Assembly: GCA_910589095.1 (NCBI GenBank) | Contig: CAJUSN010000040.1 | Location: 1-16,520 of the forward strand | Source of the DNA: an uncultured Muribaculaceae bacterium | GTDB lineage: Bacteria; Bacteroidota; Bacteroidia; Bacteroidales; Muribaculaceae | Reading direction: 5' to 3' | Length of the DNA: 16,520 bases | Shown: positions 1 to 8,928 of the stretch, piece by piece | How positions within the stretch are numbered: the stretch's first letter is position 1 | How the letters are laid out: each line of letters begins with the position of its first letter | The notes under the pieces: model-generated | Databases searched by the model: none | The model's input: only the letters and a program-made list of their open reading frames with translations | What the model was told of the DNA's origin: nothing | Translations under genes and position numbers: made by a program

Positions 1-819
1 GGTGAACACCATCTCGGTCATGCCTGAATTGTCCACACGCTCCGAAGCGGGATCGCTCATGATTGCATGTGAAGCAATGGCGCGAACTGATTTGGCACCG
101 TTGGCCATCATAAGGTCGGCAGCTTTGGCTATGGTGCCGGCAGTATCGACCATATCGTCAATCAATATCACATTCTTGTCCTTAACGTCACCTATCACAG
201 TCATTGTGGCTACCACATTGGCCTTAGCGCGCTGTTTGTGGCAGAGCACCAAAGGCACGTCGAGATATTTGGCATAAGAGTTGGCACGCTTGGCACCACC
301 CACGTCGGGTGTTGCAATCACCATATCCTCAAGTTTGAGGCTCTGGATGTAAGGGATGAACACAGAGGATGCGTAAAGGTGATCCACCGGAACGTTGAAG
401 AAGCCTTGAATCTGGTCGGCATGGAGGTCCATTGTGATCACACGGTTCACACCGGCTGCCATCAACAGGTCGGCAACCAACTTGGCGGCAATTGACACAC
501 GGGGTTTATCCTTGCGGTCCTGACGGGCCCAGCCGAAATAAGGGATAACGGCTATAACGGAGTGGGCCGACGCACGCTTCGCAGCATCGATCATGAGCAA
601 AAGCTCCATGAGATTGTCGGTGCTGGGGAAGGTTGACTGCACCAGATACACCTCGCAGCCGCGCACGGTTTCTTCGAACGACACTTCAAATTCGCCATCA
701 GCAAAGTGCTGGATGTTCATCTTGCCGAGTTCGATACCGAGATCTTTACAGATTTCCTCGCCCATATAGCGCGAAGCGGTACCGGCGAAAATTTTGATTG
801 GATGGACTAATGATTGCAT
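1..819 (-). CDS. prs: Ribose-phosphate pyrophosphokinase (PRPP synthase), C-terminus cut off by window edge
   Basis: Cytosolic enzyme that transfers pyrophosphate from ATP to ribose 5-phosphate, making PRPP for purine, pyrimidine, histidine, tryptophan and NAD synthesis. I read 273 codons from an ATG at 819-817; the frame stays open to base 1. Bacterial Prs is usually about 310-320 residues, so roughly 40 C-terminal residues are missing. Visible family motifs are the FADGEFEV segment near residue 40, the cation/ATP-binding signature MDLHADQIQGFF starting at residue 130 (His133 in the conserved DLH), and the PRPP-binding loop IDDMVDTAGTI with the acidic pair at 221-222. The start is supported by the normal N-terminus (KIFAGTAS shortly after Met) and by a promoter about 40 bases upstream. 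It is housekeeping and on the same strand as the left protease operon, but a terminator separates them, so I infer no functional link. Confidence 0.97.
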   Translation of the reverse strand, partial: MQSLVHPIKIFAGTASRYMGEEICKDLGIELGKMNIQHFADGEFEVSFEETVRGCEVYLVQSTFPSTDNLMELLLMIDAAKRASAHSVIAVIPYFGWARQDRKDKPRVSIAAKLVADLLMAAGVNRVITMDLHADQIQGFFNVPVDHLYASSVFIPYIQSLKLEDMVIATPDVGGAKRANSYAKYLDVPLVLCHKQRAKANVVATMTVIGDVKDKNVILIDDMVDTAGTIAKAADLMMANGAKSVRAIASHAIMSDPASERVDNSGMTEMVFT

Positions 820-860
820 TGTGAAAAAACTTGTGGAGTATTGGTTTTGTTTTTACGCTG

Positions 861-895
861 CAAAATTACAGATTTTTATCCAAACATACTCAAAA
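861..895 (-). promoter_or_regulatory. Predicted prs promoter (Bacteroidota type)
   Basis: Read on the minus strand, TAATTTTG at 868-861 is an exact TAnnTTTG -7 element. A TTTTG at 895-891 can serve as the -33 element, with 22 bases between the two, slightly longer than the usual 19-21. Transcription would start near 855, about 35 bases before the prs ATG. The same TAATTTTGCA string occurs in the promoter between the two susC genes. Confidence 0.65.
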
Positions 896-902
896 CGGTC
901 CA

Positions 903-942
903 TAAAAAAGCACCACACCGGGTCAAACCATGGTGTGGCGCT
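903..942 (-). terminator. Intrinsic terminator of the left SusCD/protease operon
   Basis: On the minus strand AGCGCCACACC (942-932) pairs with GGTGTGGTGCT (919-909): 11 base pairs including one G-U, closing a 12-base loop. The stem runs directly into a run of six T (909-904). It lies about 40 bases beyond the protease stop codon and before the prs promoter, so it should stop transcripts of the left operon from entering prs. Confidence 0.85.
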
Positions 943-979
943 TGAAAAACATTCAGAATGTCAGTGCGGGCCTCTTGTC

Positions 980-3220
980 TCAGCGCACTTGGATTTTGCA
1001 GGATAGTGTGGCCGAGGGGGCATTCACGGTGAGAATATAGATGCCGGGGGTGAGGGTTGAGGTTTCAATCGAGGCAGAGCCATCGGCACCGCGGGCCGTG
1101 GCAACGGCGCGTCCCTGTAGGTCAACGATCTTCACTTCAAACTGAGCCTCGCCGGCCAGAGTCACGTCATAGCCGGCGCTGTTGGGCGTTACCATGAAGC
1201 GAGCCTCATCATCCTCCCACACGCTGCCGATTGCAGCAAAGTGGTCAAGCACATATTTGGCACCTTCGAGAGCATTGATCTTACCGGCTCCCCAGCGGCC
1301 GCCTTTCATGGTGAGCGCACTGTAGGTAGAAGTATTGTTGATCACCTCCATTACCTGGTTAAAATCAAGCGAAGGGCAAGCCTGCAGCCAAAGAGCCACT
1401 GTTCCTGAAACAAACGGGCAAGCCATCGAGGTTCCTTGCATCGGGCCCCAGTAATCGGCATACGCTCCGTTAGCGGCAGTTGCAGTGGTCTCATTCTCCG
1501 AAGACACGGTGTAACGGCTGATACTTGACACTATATTTGCTCCGGGAGCGCATATCAGAGGTAACTTCTCACCTTGATAAGAAGTACCGTAGGATGAAAA
1601 CGGCGAAATCGCTCCTACTGTATATGTGGATGTGTAGGTATAAACGTTACCATTCAGCAATCCCCAACGGTTGCGGGTGGTGAAAGCTCCCACTGAAACT
1701 ATATTATCGCCACATGCCGCATCATTGATCGAGTTGGCGGCACTGCCGTTTGTGATTGCAAGGGGTGTGCTTCCGCTTACGCTCTTGTTAGTGAAAATAA
1801 CACTGCTGCCATAGAGATAGAGTTTTGTTCCGGATGCACCTGTCACCTCCAACATAAGAGTGCAAGTCTGACCGGAGAGCAAGCGGGCGTTGACCGTGGA
1901 ATAAACATTGTAGCGGTTATTATCCGAGCTAACAGAAGTAGTCATCACAATGCTTCCGGAGAAATACTTGGAGAACACGGCATTATTATTGGTGCTGAGC
2001 GTTTTGCCTGCTTCATCCACTTCCAAAATAGTTTCGGCGCTCGCTGCATTGCCCTTAAACACCTTCCAGGCAAACTTCACTGGAGTGGAGCCATCGGTCC
2101 AAAGATCGACAACACCCACAGTGGTTCCCTGTACCGGATCGCCATATTGGTCAGTTGAAACAGGGAACGTGCGCAAATATCCGTCATTGCCGGTGGCGCC
2201 AAGCGTTTTGGTAATGGAGAGATTGGTGTCACCATCATTACCGGCTGCCATCACTATGATACCCTTCTCGCCGAGGCGCGAGAGAGCACGGCTATAGTAA
2301 TCCGTTCCATCGTGGGGGCCTACGGTGCCACCGAGGGAAAGATTTACCACACAGGGTTGTCCAGTCGATTGGGCATAATCAATGATATTGGTCACACCCT
2401 GGATTATGTTGGGAGTAGAGAGTGAGCCAACGCTGAAAGCCAGATCAGAGCCGGTGGCCACACCGTAATAAGGGATGGGGCTGTTGTTGCGAATGCCACC
2501 CGTATTACCTGTGGCTGATGTGAGATACATGTATTTAGCATTCCCTTTGTAACCACCTCCCATAATTCCGGCCACGTGGGTTGCGTGGGTTTCTTCAGTA
2601 TCGTCGGTAGTGAACGATGAAATGTCCGACGGAGTGTATTCCCTGAACGTGCCGTCAGTTCCGGTCAAATGCCAAAGGCGCTGAATGCGCGACGTTCCGT
2701 CAGAGTTCTTGAAGTTGATATGATTACCTTCAAGTCCGGTGTCCATCATGCCGCAAATCACGCCGGTTCCGTCAAAGGACAACTTCTGTGATTCATACTG
2801 AAATCCGTCAGTCACATCCCCGACACTTCCTGCAGGTCGTGCAAAGTCAAGCATAGGTTTCTTTGTTTCACCGAATCCAATGCTCTGAACTTCCGGCAAA
2901 TCGGCCAATTCCTCGATACGGGACATGGGGCAGGTGAGCACTACCACTCCGTTGAGCTCGCTGAGAATTTCAACATCATCAACGGAAATCACATTGGATT
3001 CAAAACCTTTTTTCAAAACAACAACGGCCTTTACTGTCTGCTCTGTCGGTGTAGCGTTGCCCATAGGAGCGAGGATCCCGTTGCTATTGATAAGAACACG
3101 CTCACGCTCAGCTTTAAATTCCTGAAGAAGCAAGCGTCCTGCGGGATTAATCTTATTCTGAGCCTGCGCCGAAATGATAATGCCCAAAGCAAAGGCCGAA
3201 ACAAGTAAAGTTTTTTTCAT
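980..3220 (-). CDS. Secreted subtilisin-like serine protease (family S8) with type IX-like C-terminal domain; left operon
   Basis: A 746-residue exported endopeptidase. A signal peptide (residues 1-20, cleavage after AQA) is followed by an I9-like propeptide (about 62-118). The S8 catalytic domain starts near 140: Asp160 in MMDTG, His212 in the HATHVAGI motif (Ala replaces the usual Gly after His), oxyanion Asn328 in AAGNDG, and Ser598 in GTSMACP. The Asn-Ser distance is 270 residues against about 66 in subtilisin, so a large beta-rich insert occupies roughly 340-495. Residues about 668-746 resemble a type A type IX sorting domain: a GR turn (703-704), PGIYIL (725-730) and a terminal KIQVR, though the usual Asn-Pro near its start is absent. 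It is the last gene of the left operon and probably produces peptides for the SusCD pair; the substrate is unknown. A paralogue begins at 15269. Confidence 0.93.
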   Translation of the reverse strand: MKKTLLVSAFALGIIISAQAQNKINPAGRLLLQEFKAERERVLINSNGILAPMGNATPTEQTVKAVVVLKKGFESNVISVDDVEILSELNGVVVLTCPMSRIEELADLPEVQSIGFGETKKPMLDFARPAGSVGDVTDGFQYESQKLSFDGTGVICGMMDTGLEGNHINFKNSDGTSRIQRLWHLTGTDGTFREYTPSDISSFTTDDTEETHATHVAGIMGGGYKGNAKYMYLTSATGNTGGIRNNSPIPYYGVATGSDLAFSVGSLSTPNIIQGVTNIIDYAQSTGQPCVVNLSLGGTVGPHDGTDYYSRALSRLGEKGIIVMAAGNDGDTNLSITKTLGATGNDGYLRTFPVSTDQYGDPVQGTTVGVVDLWTDGSTPVKFAWKVFKGNAASAETILEVDEAGKTLSTNNNAVFSKYFSGSIVMTTSVSSDNNRYNVYSTVNARLLSGQTCTLMLEVTGASGTKLYLYGSSVIFTNKSVSGSTPLAITNGSAANSINDAACGDNIVSVGAFTTRNRWGLLNGNVYTYTSTYTVGAISPFSSYGTSYQGEKLPLICAPGANIVSSISRYTVSSENETTATAANGAYADYWGPMQGTSMACPFVSGTVALWLQACPSLDFNQVMEVINNTSTYSALTMKGGRWGAGKINALEGAKYVLDHFAAIGSVWEDDEARFMVTPNSAGYDVTLAGEAQFEVKIVDLQGRAVATARGADGSASIETSTLTPGIYILTVNAPSATLSCKIQVR

Positions 3221-3270
3221 AAATAGGGAATGATGATGGGATAGGAGAGTAAAAGATTATTAATAGGGAA

Positions 3271-3307
3271 AGTTGACGCGGTGCACATTAGCGCAACCGC
3301 GTCAACT
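3271..3307 (-). promoter_or_regulatory. Long RNA hairpin between lipoprotein and protease genes (left operon)
   Basis: In the 116-base gap 3221-3336, the minus strand forms a stem of 12 perfect pairs (AGTTGACGCGGT with ACCGCGTCAACT). A one-base bulge and four more pairs (GCGC with GTGC, one G-U) follow, closing a TAAT loop. TTTCCCTATTAAT follows, a poor U-tract, so it may be a weak terminator, a processing site or a stabiliser that sets protease output relative to the transporter. A smaller hairpin (ATCCT-loop-AGGAT, 3318-3332) lies just upstream. I see no TAnnTTTG promoter in the gap, so the protease is probably co-transcribed with the genes before it. Confidence 0.6.
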
Positions 3308-3336
3308 CTGTTATTGAATCCTTGTTCAGGATAGGA

Positions 3337-4284
3337 TTAGCGGGTAAGCTTCATGTTTGTGAGCTGGCCAACGGTATAGCCTGTAAACTGAAGAGTGGTG
3401 TTGCTGAACAGGCCTCCCACGATTATTACATCATCCGGAATAACTACTTCGTTGTAGTTGCCATCGAATGTGCAGACTACCTCATAGTTCATTGTTAGAT
3501 TACCTGCAGCGTTGCGGACCAAGAGAACCGGGAATGCCGCACCAACTGGATCACCGTAGTTGAATGCAAGACCATCAGTCATTCCTTTACCAACGCCTAG
3601 CTTCATCTTGCCTTCGCCTGTCACTTCATCGAATTCAAAGTCTGTGAAGGGAAGCAGGTAGTCACTTTCGCCGAAAATACCGAATCCGTAAAGTACAGAA
3701 CCGTAGTCTTCACTGTCAGCACTTACAGTTTTCATATTAATATTGTAGGACACGCTCTTGCCATCGCGATCTGTACCGGTAAGTTTCCATGCGCCGCACA
3801 TAGAGGTGTAGGGGTCATCGATGTTAACGATAGTAACCTGGCATGTTGCATTGCCTACTGATGCTCCTTGAGCGCCGGTGATTGAAATTTCAAACACGCG
3901 GTCATCGTTGATCACTCCAGTTTCCCACACGGGATAGATCTCAACATAACCTGTTGCTTCACCTTCAGGAATGTTGATGCTCTTGGCGGTAACATTATAG
4001 TGTTCAACTTCCTTGGCCGGTTCAGTTTCGGCGGGAGTGGAAGTGAGCTCTTTCACCTCTACGTTGACCACGATCTTTCCGTTTGTCTGACCTTCAACTT
4101 CTACAGGCAGATAGAAAGGCTGTTGGTTTTCGTTTGCTTTGAAGGTCTGCGGCAAGCTAACGGTAACACCGGAAGCCGAATTGACGCCACCGAGGAAAGT
4201 GGGATAATCCTCAACCTTGTCGTCAGAGCAGGCCGTCATTGTGAGGACGGCAACCGCAAAGGCTAAAATTTTATTGAGTTTCAT
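3337..4284 (-). CDS. Surface lipoprotein with Calx-beta-like domain, left operon
   Basis: A 315-residue predicted lipoprotein. The signal peptide ends in MTAC with the lipidated Cys at residue 19. Ser-Asp-Asp follows the Cys, which resembles the Bacteroidota signal for export to the outer face of the outer membrane. Residues about 40-157 read as a Calx-beta-like beta-sandwich, with alternating strands and the ending VTIVNIDDPYT. Residues about 163-315 form a second beta-rich domain starting GAWKLTGTDRDG and ending NMKLTR; I cannot assign it to a known family. By position (31 bases after susD) it corresponds to the accessory surface lipoproteins SusE/SusF of glycan loci, so capture of protein or peptide substrate is a reasonable inference. 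Its paralogue at 14223 shares both domains. Confidence 0.85.
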   Translation of the reverse strand: MKLNKILAFAVAVLTMTACSDDKVEDYPTFLGGVNSASGVTVSLPQTFKANENQQPFYLPVEVEGQTNGKIVVNVEVKELTSTPAETEPAKEVEHYNVTAKSINIPEGEATGYVEIYPVWETGVINDDRVFEISITGAQGASVGNATCQVTIVNIDDPYTSMCGAWKLTGTDRDGKSVSYNINMKTVSADSEDYGSVLYGFGIFGESDYLLPFTDFEFDEVTGEGKMKLGVGKGMTDGLAFNYGDPVGAAFPVLLVRNAAGNLTMNYEVVCTFDGNYNEVVIPDDVIIVGGLFSNTTLQFTGYTVGQLTNMKLTR

Positions 4285-4315
4285 AATGATTTCTAAAAAT
4301 TCAGATTAAACAAGA

Positions 4316-5857
4316 TTAATAACGAGGATTCTGCTGACCTGCGAGCTGCGGGTTAACCTGCATTTCACGAGTAGGAATAGGCCAGATGAAGCGATAATCG
4401 TCGGCCGCATAGGTCACATTGTTGGTGGTTGGTGTAACGGCAGCGAGGATTGCATCGAAAGGATAACCAAGGTTAGCGAATCCTGCTTCACGAGTAAAGC
4501 CTTCACCCCAACGACGGAGGTCGCCCATACGGAAACCTTCACCGATAAGCTCTTTGCCGCGTTCGTCGCGGATAGCAGTGCGAAGCGCGTTGCCGCTATA
4601 GTTGCGTGAAGCGTAACCCTCGATACGAGCTGAACGCAGGTCGTTGAGATAAGCGTTGGCTTTGGTTTCGTTCTGAGTTTCGTAAGCTGCTTCTGCGGCA
4701 ATCAGGTATTGTTCGCTCAAGCGGAAAGGCTTGCCTGCGTTAAGTAGGGCATTGGTGGTTCCGGTATTGAGTGCGGGGTTGCCGGGATATTTGTTGAAAG
4801 CAAATGCGTAGTAGTTTTCACCACTTACAACCATAGGCTGATACAACTCAAAGAACGAATCAAAGCGAACGTCGCCATCTTCATAAGAGAGAAGTACATC
4901 GGCAGTGGGGATATAATCTGAACTTTCTTTGGAGTTGTTGGCAAGATAATGAACACCGGTTCCTATTCCACCCTGACCTTTCTCTGCATAGCAAACGAAT
5001 ATAAGCTCGTTACCCATGTCATTAAGCCACATTCCGGGATAATCATCTACGGAAGCAAGACCATAGTTGCCGGAATTGATTACAGCCTCAGCTTTTGCGA
5101 GCGCAGTTGTGTAGTCACCTGTTTGCAGGGCTATACGAGCCTGCAGGGCTGCAATCACATAGGAGCTCACATAGCTGGAATTGGGGTGGCATGCATCCAA
5201 ATTTCCGTCTTCTTCATAAGCTACAACGAGATCATAAGCATCAGAAAGCAGCTTATTGATATGATTGACAGATTCGCGGATGGTCGAGCGACCAACGTAT
5301 GAACCACGGTCGCCCGAAGGATGATACTCAGTTTCGATCTGAAGGCCCATTCCGGGGGTATCGAGGTTAGCGGTGCTGTAGTTCACATACTTGTCGAAGA
5401 GCCACCAGTAAGAATAAGCGCTTGCAAACAGAGCGGAACCTTTGTAATAATTGAGCTGTACGATATCATCGTTGCTGAAACTGCCGCTCTCAACGAGTGC
5501 ATCAATTTTCGGAACAAGATAATTAGCCTTGTTCACATTGATGTACATATTGTAATAGAGTGTGGAAAGATCATTGTCGCTCGCTACAATCTGACCGGTT
5601 GAGTACGGGCCAAGACGGTTACCATTGTCAACGAGACCCACGAACTGGTCCATCTGCACATCGCCATAGACAATGAAGTCAGATCCAGAAATGGTGCGGA
5701 GTGTACCGTAAATACCGTTCATGAACTTATGCGCGTCATCAACGCTCTCAATGGCTATATCCTGGTCGATGACACCGAAGTTTCTGGTATCCATATCGCA
5801 GGAAGTAAGCATAGCAGCTCCTGCGAAAAGTCCTAAGAATATTTTTTTCATTTTCAT
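4316..5857 (-). CDS. SusD/RagB-family substrate-binding lipoprotein, left operon
   Basis: A 513-residue surface lipoprotein that acts as the hinged lid over its SusC partner in the outer membrane. The signal peptide ends LTSC with Cys20. The body is helical, as expected of the TPR-like fold (for example 137-152 and 232-262). The family motif ERGKELIGEGFRMGDLRRWG occupies 432-451, and the C-terminus has the standard WPIPTREM-NPQL-QQNP-Y ending (492-513). The length is normal. The start is MKMKK; the internal Met at codon 3 is an alternative start that makes no practical difference. It follows susC by 41 bases and precedes the lipoprotein gene by 31, so it should be translated from the same mRNA. 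Ligand specificity cannot be read from sequence; RagB-like peptide binding is favoured because of the linked protease. Confidence 0.95.
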   Translation of the reverse strand: MKMKKIFLGLFAGAAMLTSCDMDTRNFGVIDQDIAIESVDDAHKFMNGIYGTLRTISGSDFIVYGDVQMDQFVGLVDNGNRLGPYSTGQIVASDNDLSTLYYNMYINVNKANYLVPKIDALVESGSFSNDDIVQLNYYKGSALFASAYSYWWLFDKYVNYSTANLDTPGMGLQIETEYHPSGDRGSYVGRSTIRESVNHINKLLSDAYDLVVAYEEDGNLDACHPNSSYVSSYVIAALQARIALQTGDYTTALAKAEAVINSGNYGLASVDDYPGMWLNDMGNELIFVCYAEKGQGGIGTGVHYLANNSKESSDYIPTADVLLSYEDGDVRFDSFFELYQPMVVSGENYYAFAFNKYPGNPALNTGTTNALLNAGKPFRLSEQYLIAAEAAYETQNETKANAYLNDLRSARIEGYASRNYSGNALRTAIRDERGKELIGEGFRMGDLRRWGEGFTREAGFANLGYPFDAILAAVTPTTNNVTYAADDYRFIWPIPTREMQVNPQLAGQQNPRY

Positions 5858-5898
5858 TAATTGCTTTTTCTTGAGGTTAAGTGAAGTGAAGAGAGTGA

Positions 5899-8800
5899 TT
5901 AGAAGCTAACCTCGATACCGAATTCATACTGGCGGGTGTTCGGGTACTGGAACTGTACCATGTTGCTCTGAATTTCGGGGTCGTAACCTGAGAAGTTGGT
6001 GATGGTCCAGAGGTTGCGGCCGGTGAAGTGGAGCTGAAGAGCCGAGAGGCCGAGCTTGCTCACAATGTTGGTGGGGAAAGCATAGGCCACGGTGAGGTTT
6101 TTCAGACGAGTGAAAGAAGCGTCCTCAAGCCAGCTGGTGTCGTCACCTGCGTAAGTGAGTGTTTCACCGTAGGCAGGTATATCTGTAATCTGACCGGGGT
6201 GTGTCCACATGTTCAGAGCGTCAACAGACTGGTTGTAGGAAGTACCGAAACCGGTGGGGTTGCAGATGAAGTAGCGGTCATTGTTGACCATGTACTTGCC
6301 GGACTGGAACACGAAGTTGGCAGAAACTGACAGGCCTTTCCAGCGGGCATTTGCACCGAAACCGCCGGTCCAAGGAGCGTAAGCCGACTTACCTGTAGCC
6401 ACTTGAGCGTCGGAGGGGAATACTTTGGTCACATTGTCGTTCTTATCAAGCCACATCTGCTTACCGTCGGCGGGGTCTACACCTACGTAACGTACTGCAT
6501 AGAACTGGCTCATAACGCCACCTACCTTTTGGATCAAGCCTGTGGAGGCAACAGGGTATTCATCGGTACCATCCCAAAGTTCAAGGATGCGGTTGCGGTT
6601 GTAGTTGAAACCTACGCGGGCACCAACATACCAATCTTTATTCTTGAAGATGTCACCGGTCACTTCCACTTCAACACCCTTGTTGCTCATGGAGCAAACG
6701 TTAGCATAGCCGTTGGCAGGGTACTGGGTGATCGAGAAGGGGATGCTGTAGAGCATGTCGACGGTACGCTTGTAGTACCAGTCGGCAGCCACACTCACGC
6801 GGTTGAAGAGACGCACGTTCACACCGAGGTCATGGCTGTAAACAGTTTCCCAAGAAAGGTTGGGGTTGTTCACACCGCCAAGGCTTGTACCGGCGTTACT
6901 TACCGTAGCACCGCTACCGTAGTTTCCGGTAGTTCCCACATAACCCTGCCACATGAAGTTGGGCACACCTGCATTACCGGTAGCACCGTAGCTATAGTGC
7001 AGACGGAGGTCGTCTACGATAGTAGATTCCTTGAGGAAGTTTTCATTCTTGAGGTTCCACATCAAACCGATAGCACCGAAAGTTGACCAACGGTGACCTT
7101 TGGCAAAACGTGAGCTACCGTCGCGACGTACGGAGAAATCAATGAAGTAACGGTCATCGTAATCATAGTTACCGTTCAACATGTAAGAGTTAACAACATA
7201 CTCAGCCTTAGCGTATGACACACGGCTCATATCAGTGAAGGTACCTTGGGTAAGGAGATTCATACGCGGGTCAGTGGTACCGGTGGTTCCGATTCCGAAG
7301 CCATCGTTACGGGTGATAATTGATTCCTGACCAAGAAGGAAGCTGAAGTGGTTCTTCTCAGCAATGTCAAACTTATATTCAGCCGTATTGGTGTAGGTGA
7401 ACTGATAGTAACGCGTGAATGATTCAGAGTTGCTACCGGAAATAATTGAACCTACTTCGCCGGAGCCAACGAGGTCGCCCATTTCGGTGCGGAAAGTCTT
7501 GCGGGGATCGATTGTTTGCGAACCGCGATTATCATAAGCTTCCATAGCCTGCTGAGCCTTGATGATGAGACCCTTTATCGGGGTGATCTGCTCATAAAGA
7601 CGGAGGTTACCGGAAATACGGTTGGAAGAGTAATGGTTATAGCTGTAGATGTAGTGAGGCATTGTGATGCCAGAGTAGTGAAGCATTTCGGTAGCTTTAC
7701 CATACACGATGTCGCCCTGGTCGTTGATACGATAGCCGTAGGGTGAATCGTAGGGGAGAGCCATACGGGCAAGGAGCATCGGGTTGGTCAGATAAAGTTG
7801 ATCATCGGCATCATCTTCAAGGTTGATTTTGGATTTGCGATAAGCTACCTGGCCAACGAAGCCAACTTTCAACCAGCTCTTGAGCTTAGCATCAAGATTC
7901 CATGCAAGGGTTTCACGGTGCATTTCAGAATTCTCGATGATACCTTTCTGGTCATAGTGGTTGAGAGAAACATAGTAGCTTACATTCTCAGAACCACCGG
8001 TCACAGTTGCGTCAACACTGTAAGTAGGGGCGTTGTTTTCAAACATCTCGTTGCGCCAGTTGGTGTTGATTCCGTAAGTGTTGATAACATTCTGAACTTC
8101 GCCCGAAAGAGGAGCGCCGATCATGTCGCGGAACTGCATGTACTGTTGTGAGTTCATCATCTCCACATTGTCTTTTACCATGGCCGACCAACCATAGTTG
8201 GCACGTACTGTGGTTTTGGCGTTTGCGCCATATTTACCCTTCTTGGTGGTTACGACAATGATACCGTTGGCACCACGGCTACCGTAAATGGCGATAGAAG
8301 AAGCGTCCTTAAGCACAGTCACGCTTTCAATGTCAGCAGGGTTGAGCGAACTGAAGTATGAGGAATTGACAGGAGCACCGTCTATAATATAAAGAGGTGT
8401 GCTTGAAAGAGTCAAGGAGTTGGCACCACGTAGAATAACGGTCTGGTCAGTTGAAGAGGGGTCACCCGAGTTGGAGTTGATGGCGAGACCGGTTACCTGA
8501 CCCTGGAGGGCATCAATGAAGTTGGAAGCCGGAGTGTTCTCGAATGTCTTTTCTCCAACAACAGATACCGAACCTACAACCGAGCCGAGTTTCTTACCCG
8601 AACCGTAACCGGTAACAACCACGGTTTCAAGCACATTGCTCGAATCATCAAGATAGATGCGCATTCCATTGGAAAGAGTCACAGTTTTTGGATTTTTACC
8701 AATGTAGGTAACCTTGATTTCCTTCACGGAAGCAGGTACCGTAATAGTAAATTTACCGTCGATGTCAGTGGCCGCACCTTGGCCTCCGCCGATCGGAGTC

Positions 8801-8928
8801 ACTGTTGCACCAACGAGCGGTTCGTCGTCGGTTGCACTCAGCACCGTACCCGTGTAAGTGCGGTTTTGCGCCGAAGCGCTCAACGCGAAGGTAACGATGG
8901 CTGCAAGTAATAGAAACAGCTTTTTCAT
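5899..8928 (-). CDS. SusC/RagA-family TonB-dependent outer membrane transporter, left operon (intact)
   Basis: A 1009-residue TonB-dependent importer, the barrel partner of the SusD-like protein. Signal peptide 1-20 (cleavage after ASA). A carboxypeptidase-D-regulatory-like domain spans about 24-98. The TonB-box region ETVVVTGYG is at 101-109. The plug domain (about 112-235) includes ALQGQVTGL, the LYIIDGAP signature (179-186), and the DIESVTVLKDASS...YGSRGANG segment (199-222). The 22-strand barrel runs to a terminal Phe after YEFGIEVS. The first ~30 codons are nucleotide-identical to the right susC (9591), whereas the rest is clearly diverged. It is first in the operon and lies directly behind the only consensus promoter of the intergenic region, so it is expected to be expressed in the present DNA orientation. 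Confidence 0.97.
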   Translation of the reverse strand: MKKLFLLLAAIVTFALSASAQNRTYTGTVLSATDDEPLVGATVTPIGGGQGAATDIDGKFTITVPASVKEIKVTYIGKNPKTVTLSNGMRIYLDDSSNVLETVVVTGYGSGKKLGSVVGSVSVVGEKTFENTPASNFIDALQGQVTGLAINSNSGDPSSTDQTVILRGANSLTLSSTPLYIIDGAPVNSSYFSSLNPADIESVTVLKDASSIAIYGSRGANGIIVVTTKKGKYGANAKTTVRANYGWSAMVKDNVEMMNSQQYMQFRDMIGAPLSGEVQNVINTYGINTNWRNEMFENNAPTYSVDATVTGGSENVSYYVSLNHYDQKGIIENSEMHRETLAWNLDAKLKSWLKVGFVGQVAYRKSKINLEDDADDQLYLTNPMLLARMALPYDSPYGYRINDQGDIVYGKATEMLHYSGITMPHYIYSYNHYSSNRISGNLRLYEQITPIKGLIIKAQQAMEAYDNRGSQTIDPRKTFRTEMGDLVGSGEVGSIISGSNSESFTRYYQFTYTNTAEYKFDIAEKNHFSFLLGQESIITRNDGFGIGTTGTTDPRMNLLTQGTFTDMSRVSYAKAEYVVNSYMLNGNYDYDDRYFIDFSVRRDGSSRFAKGHRWSTFGAIGLMWNLKNENFLKESTIVDDLRLHYSYGATGNAGVPNFMWQGYVGTTGNYGSGATVSNAGTSLGGVNNPNLSWETVYSHDLGVNVRLFNRVSVAADWYYKRTVDMLYSIPFSITQYPANGYANVCSMSNKGVEVEVTGDIFKNKDWYVGARVGFNYNRNRILELWDGTDEYPVASTGLIQKVGGVMSQFYAVRYVGVDPADGKQMWLDKNDNVTKVFPSDAQVATGKSAYAPWTGGFGANARWKGLSVSANFVFQSGKYMVNNDRYFICNPTGFGTSYNQSVDALNMWTHPGQITDIPAYGETLTYAGDDTSWLEDASFTRLKNLTVAYAFPTNIVSKLGLSALQLHFTGRNLWTITNFSGYDPEIQSNMVQFQYPNTRQYEFGIEVSF

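Noticed and set aside
6403..7086. A 227-codon plus-strand ORF inside the left susC.
   Set aside because: It is the antisense of an intact, well-recognised TonB-dependent transporter gene and has no features of its own; the other long antisense ORFs in the window are the same kind of shadow.
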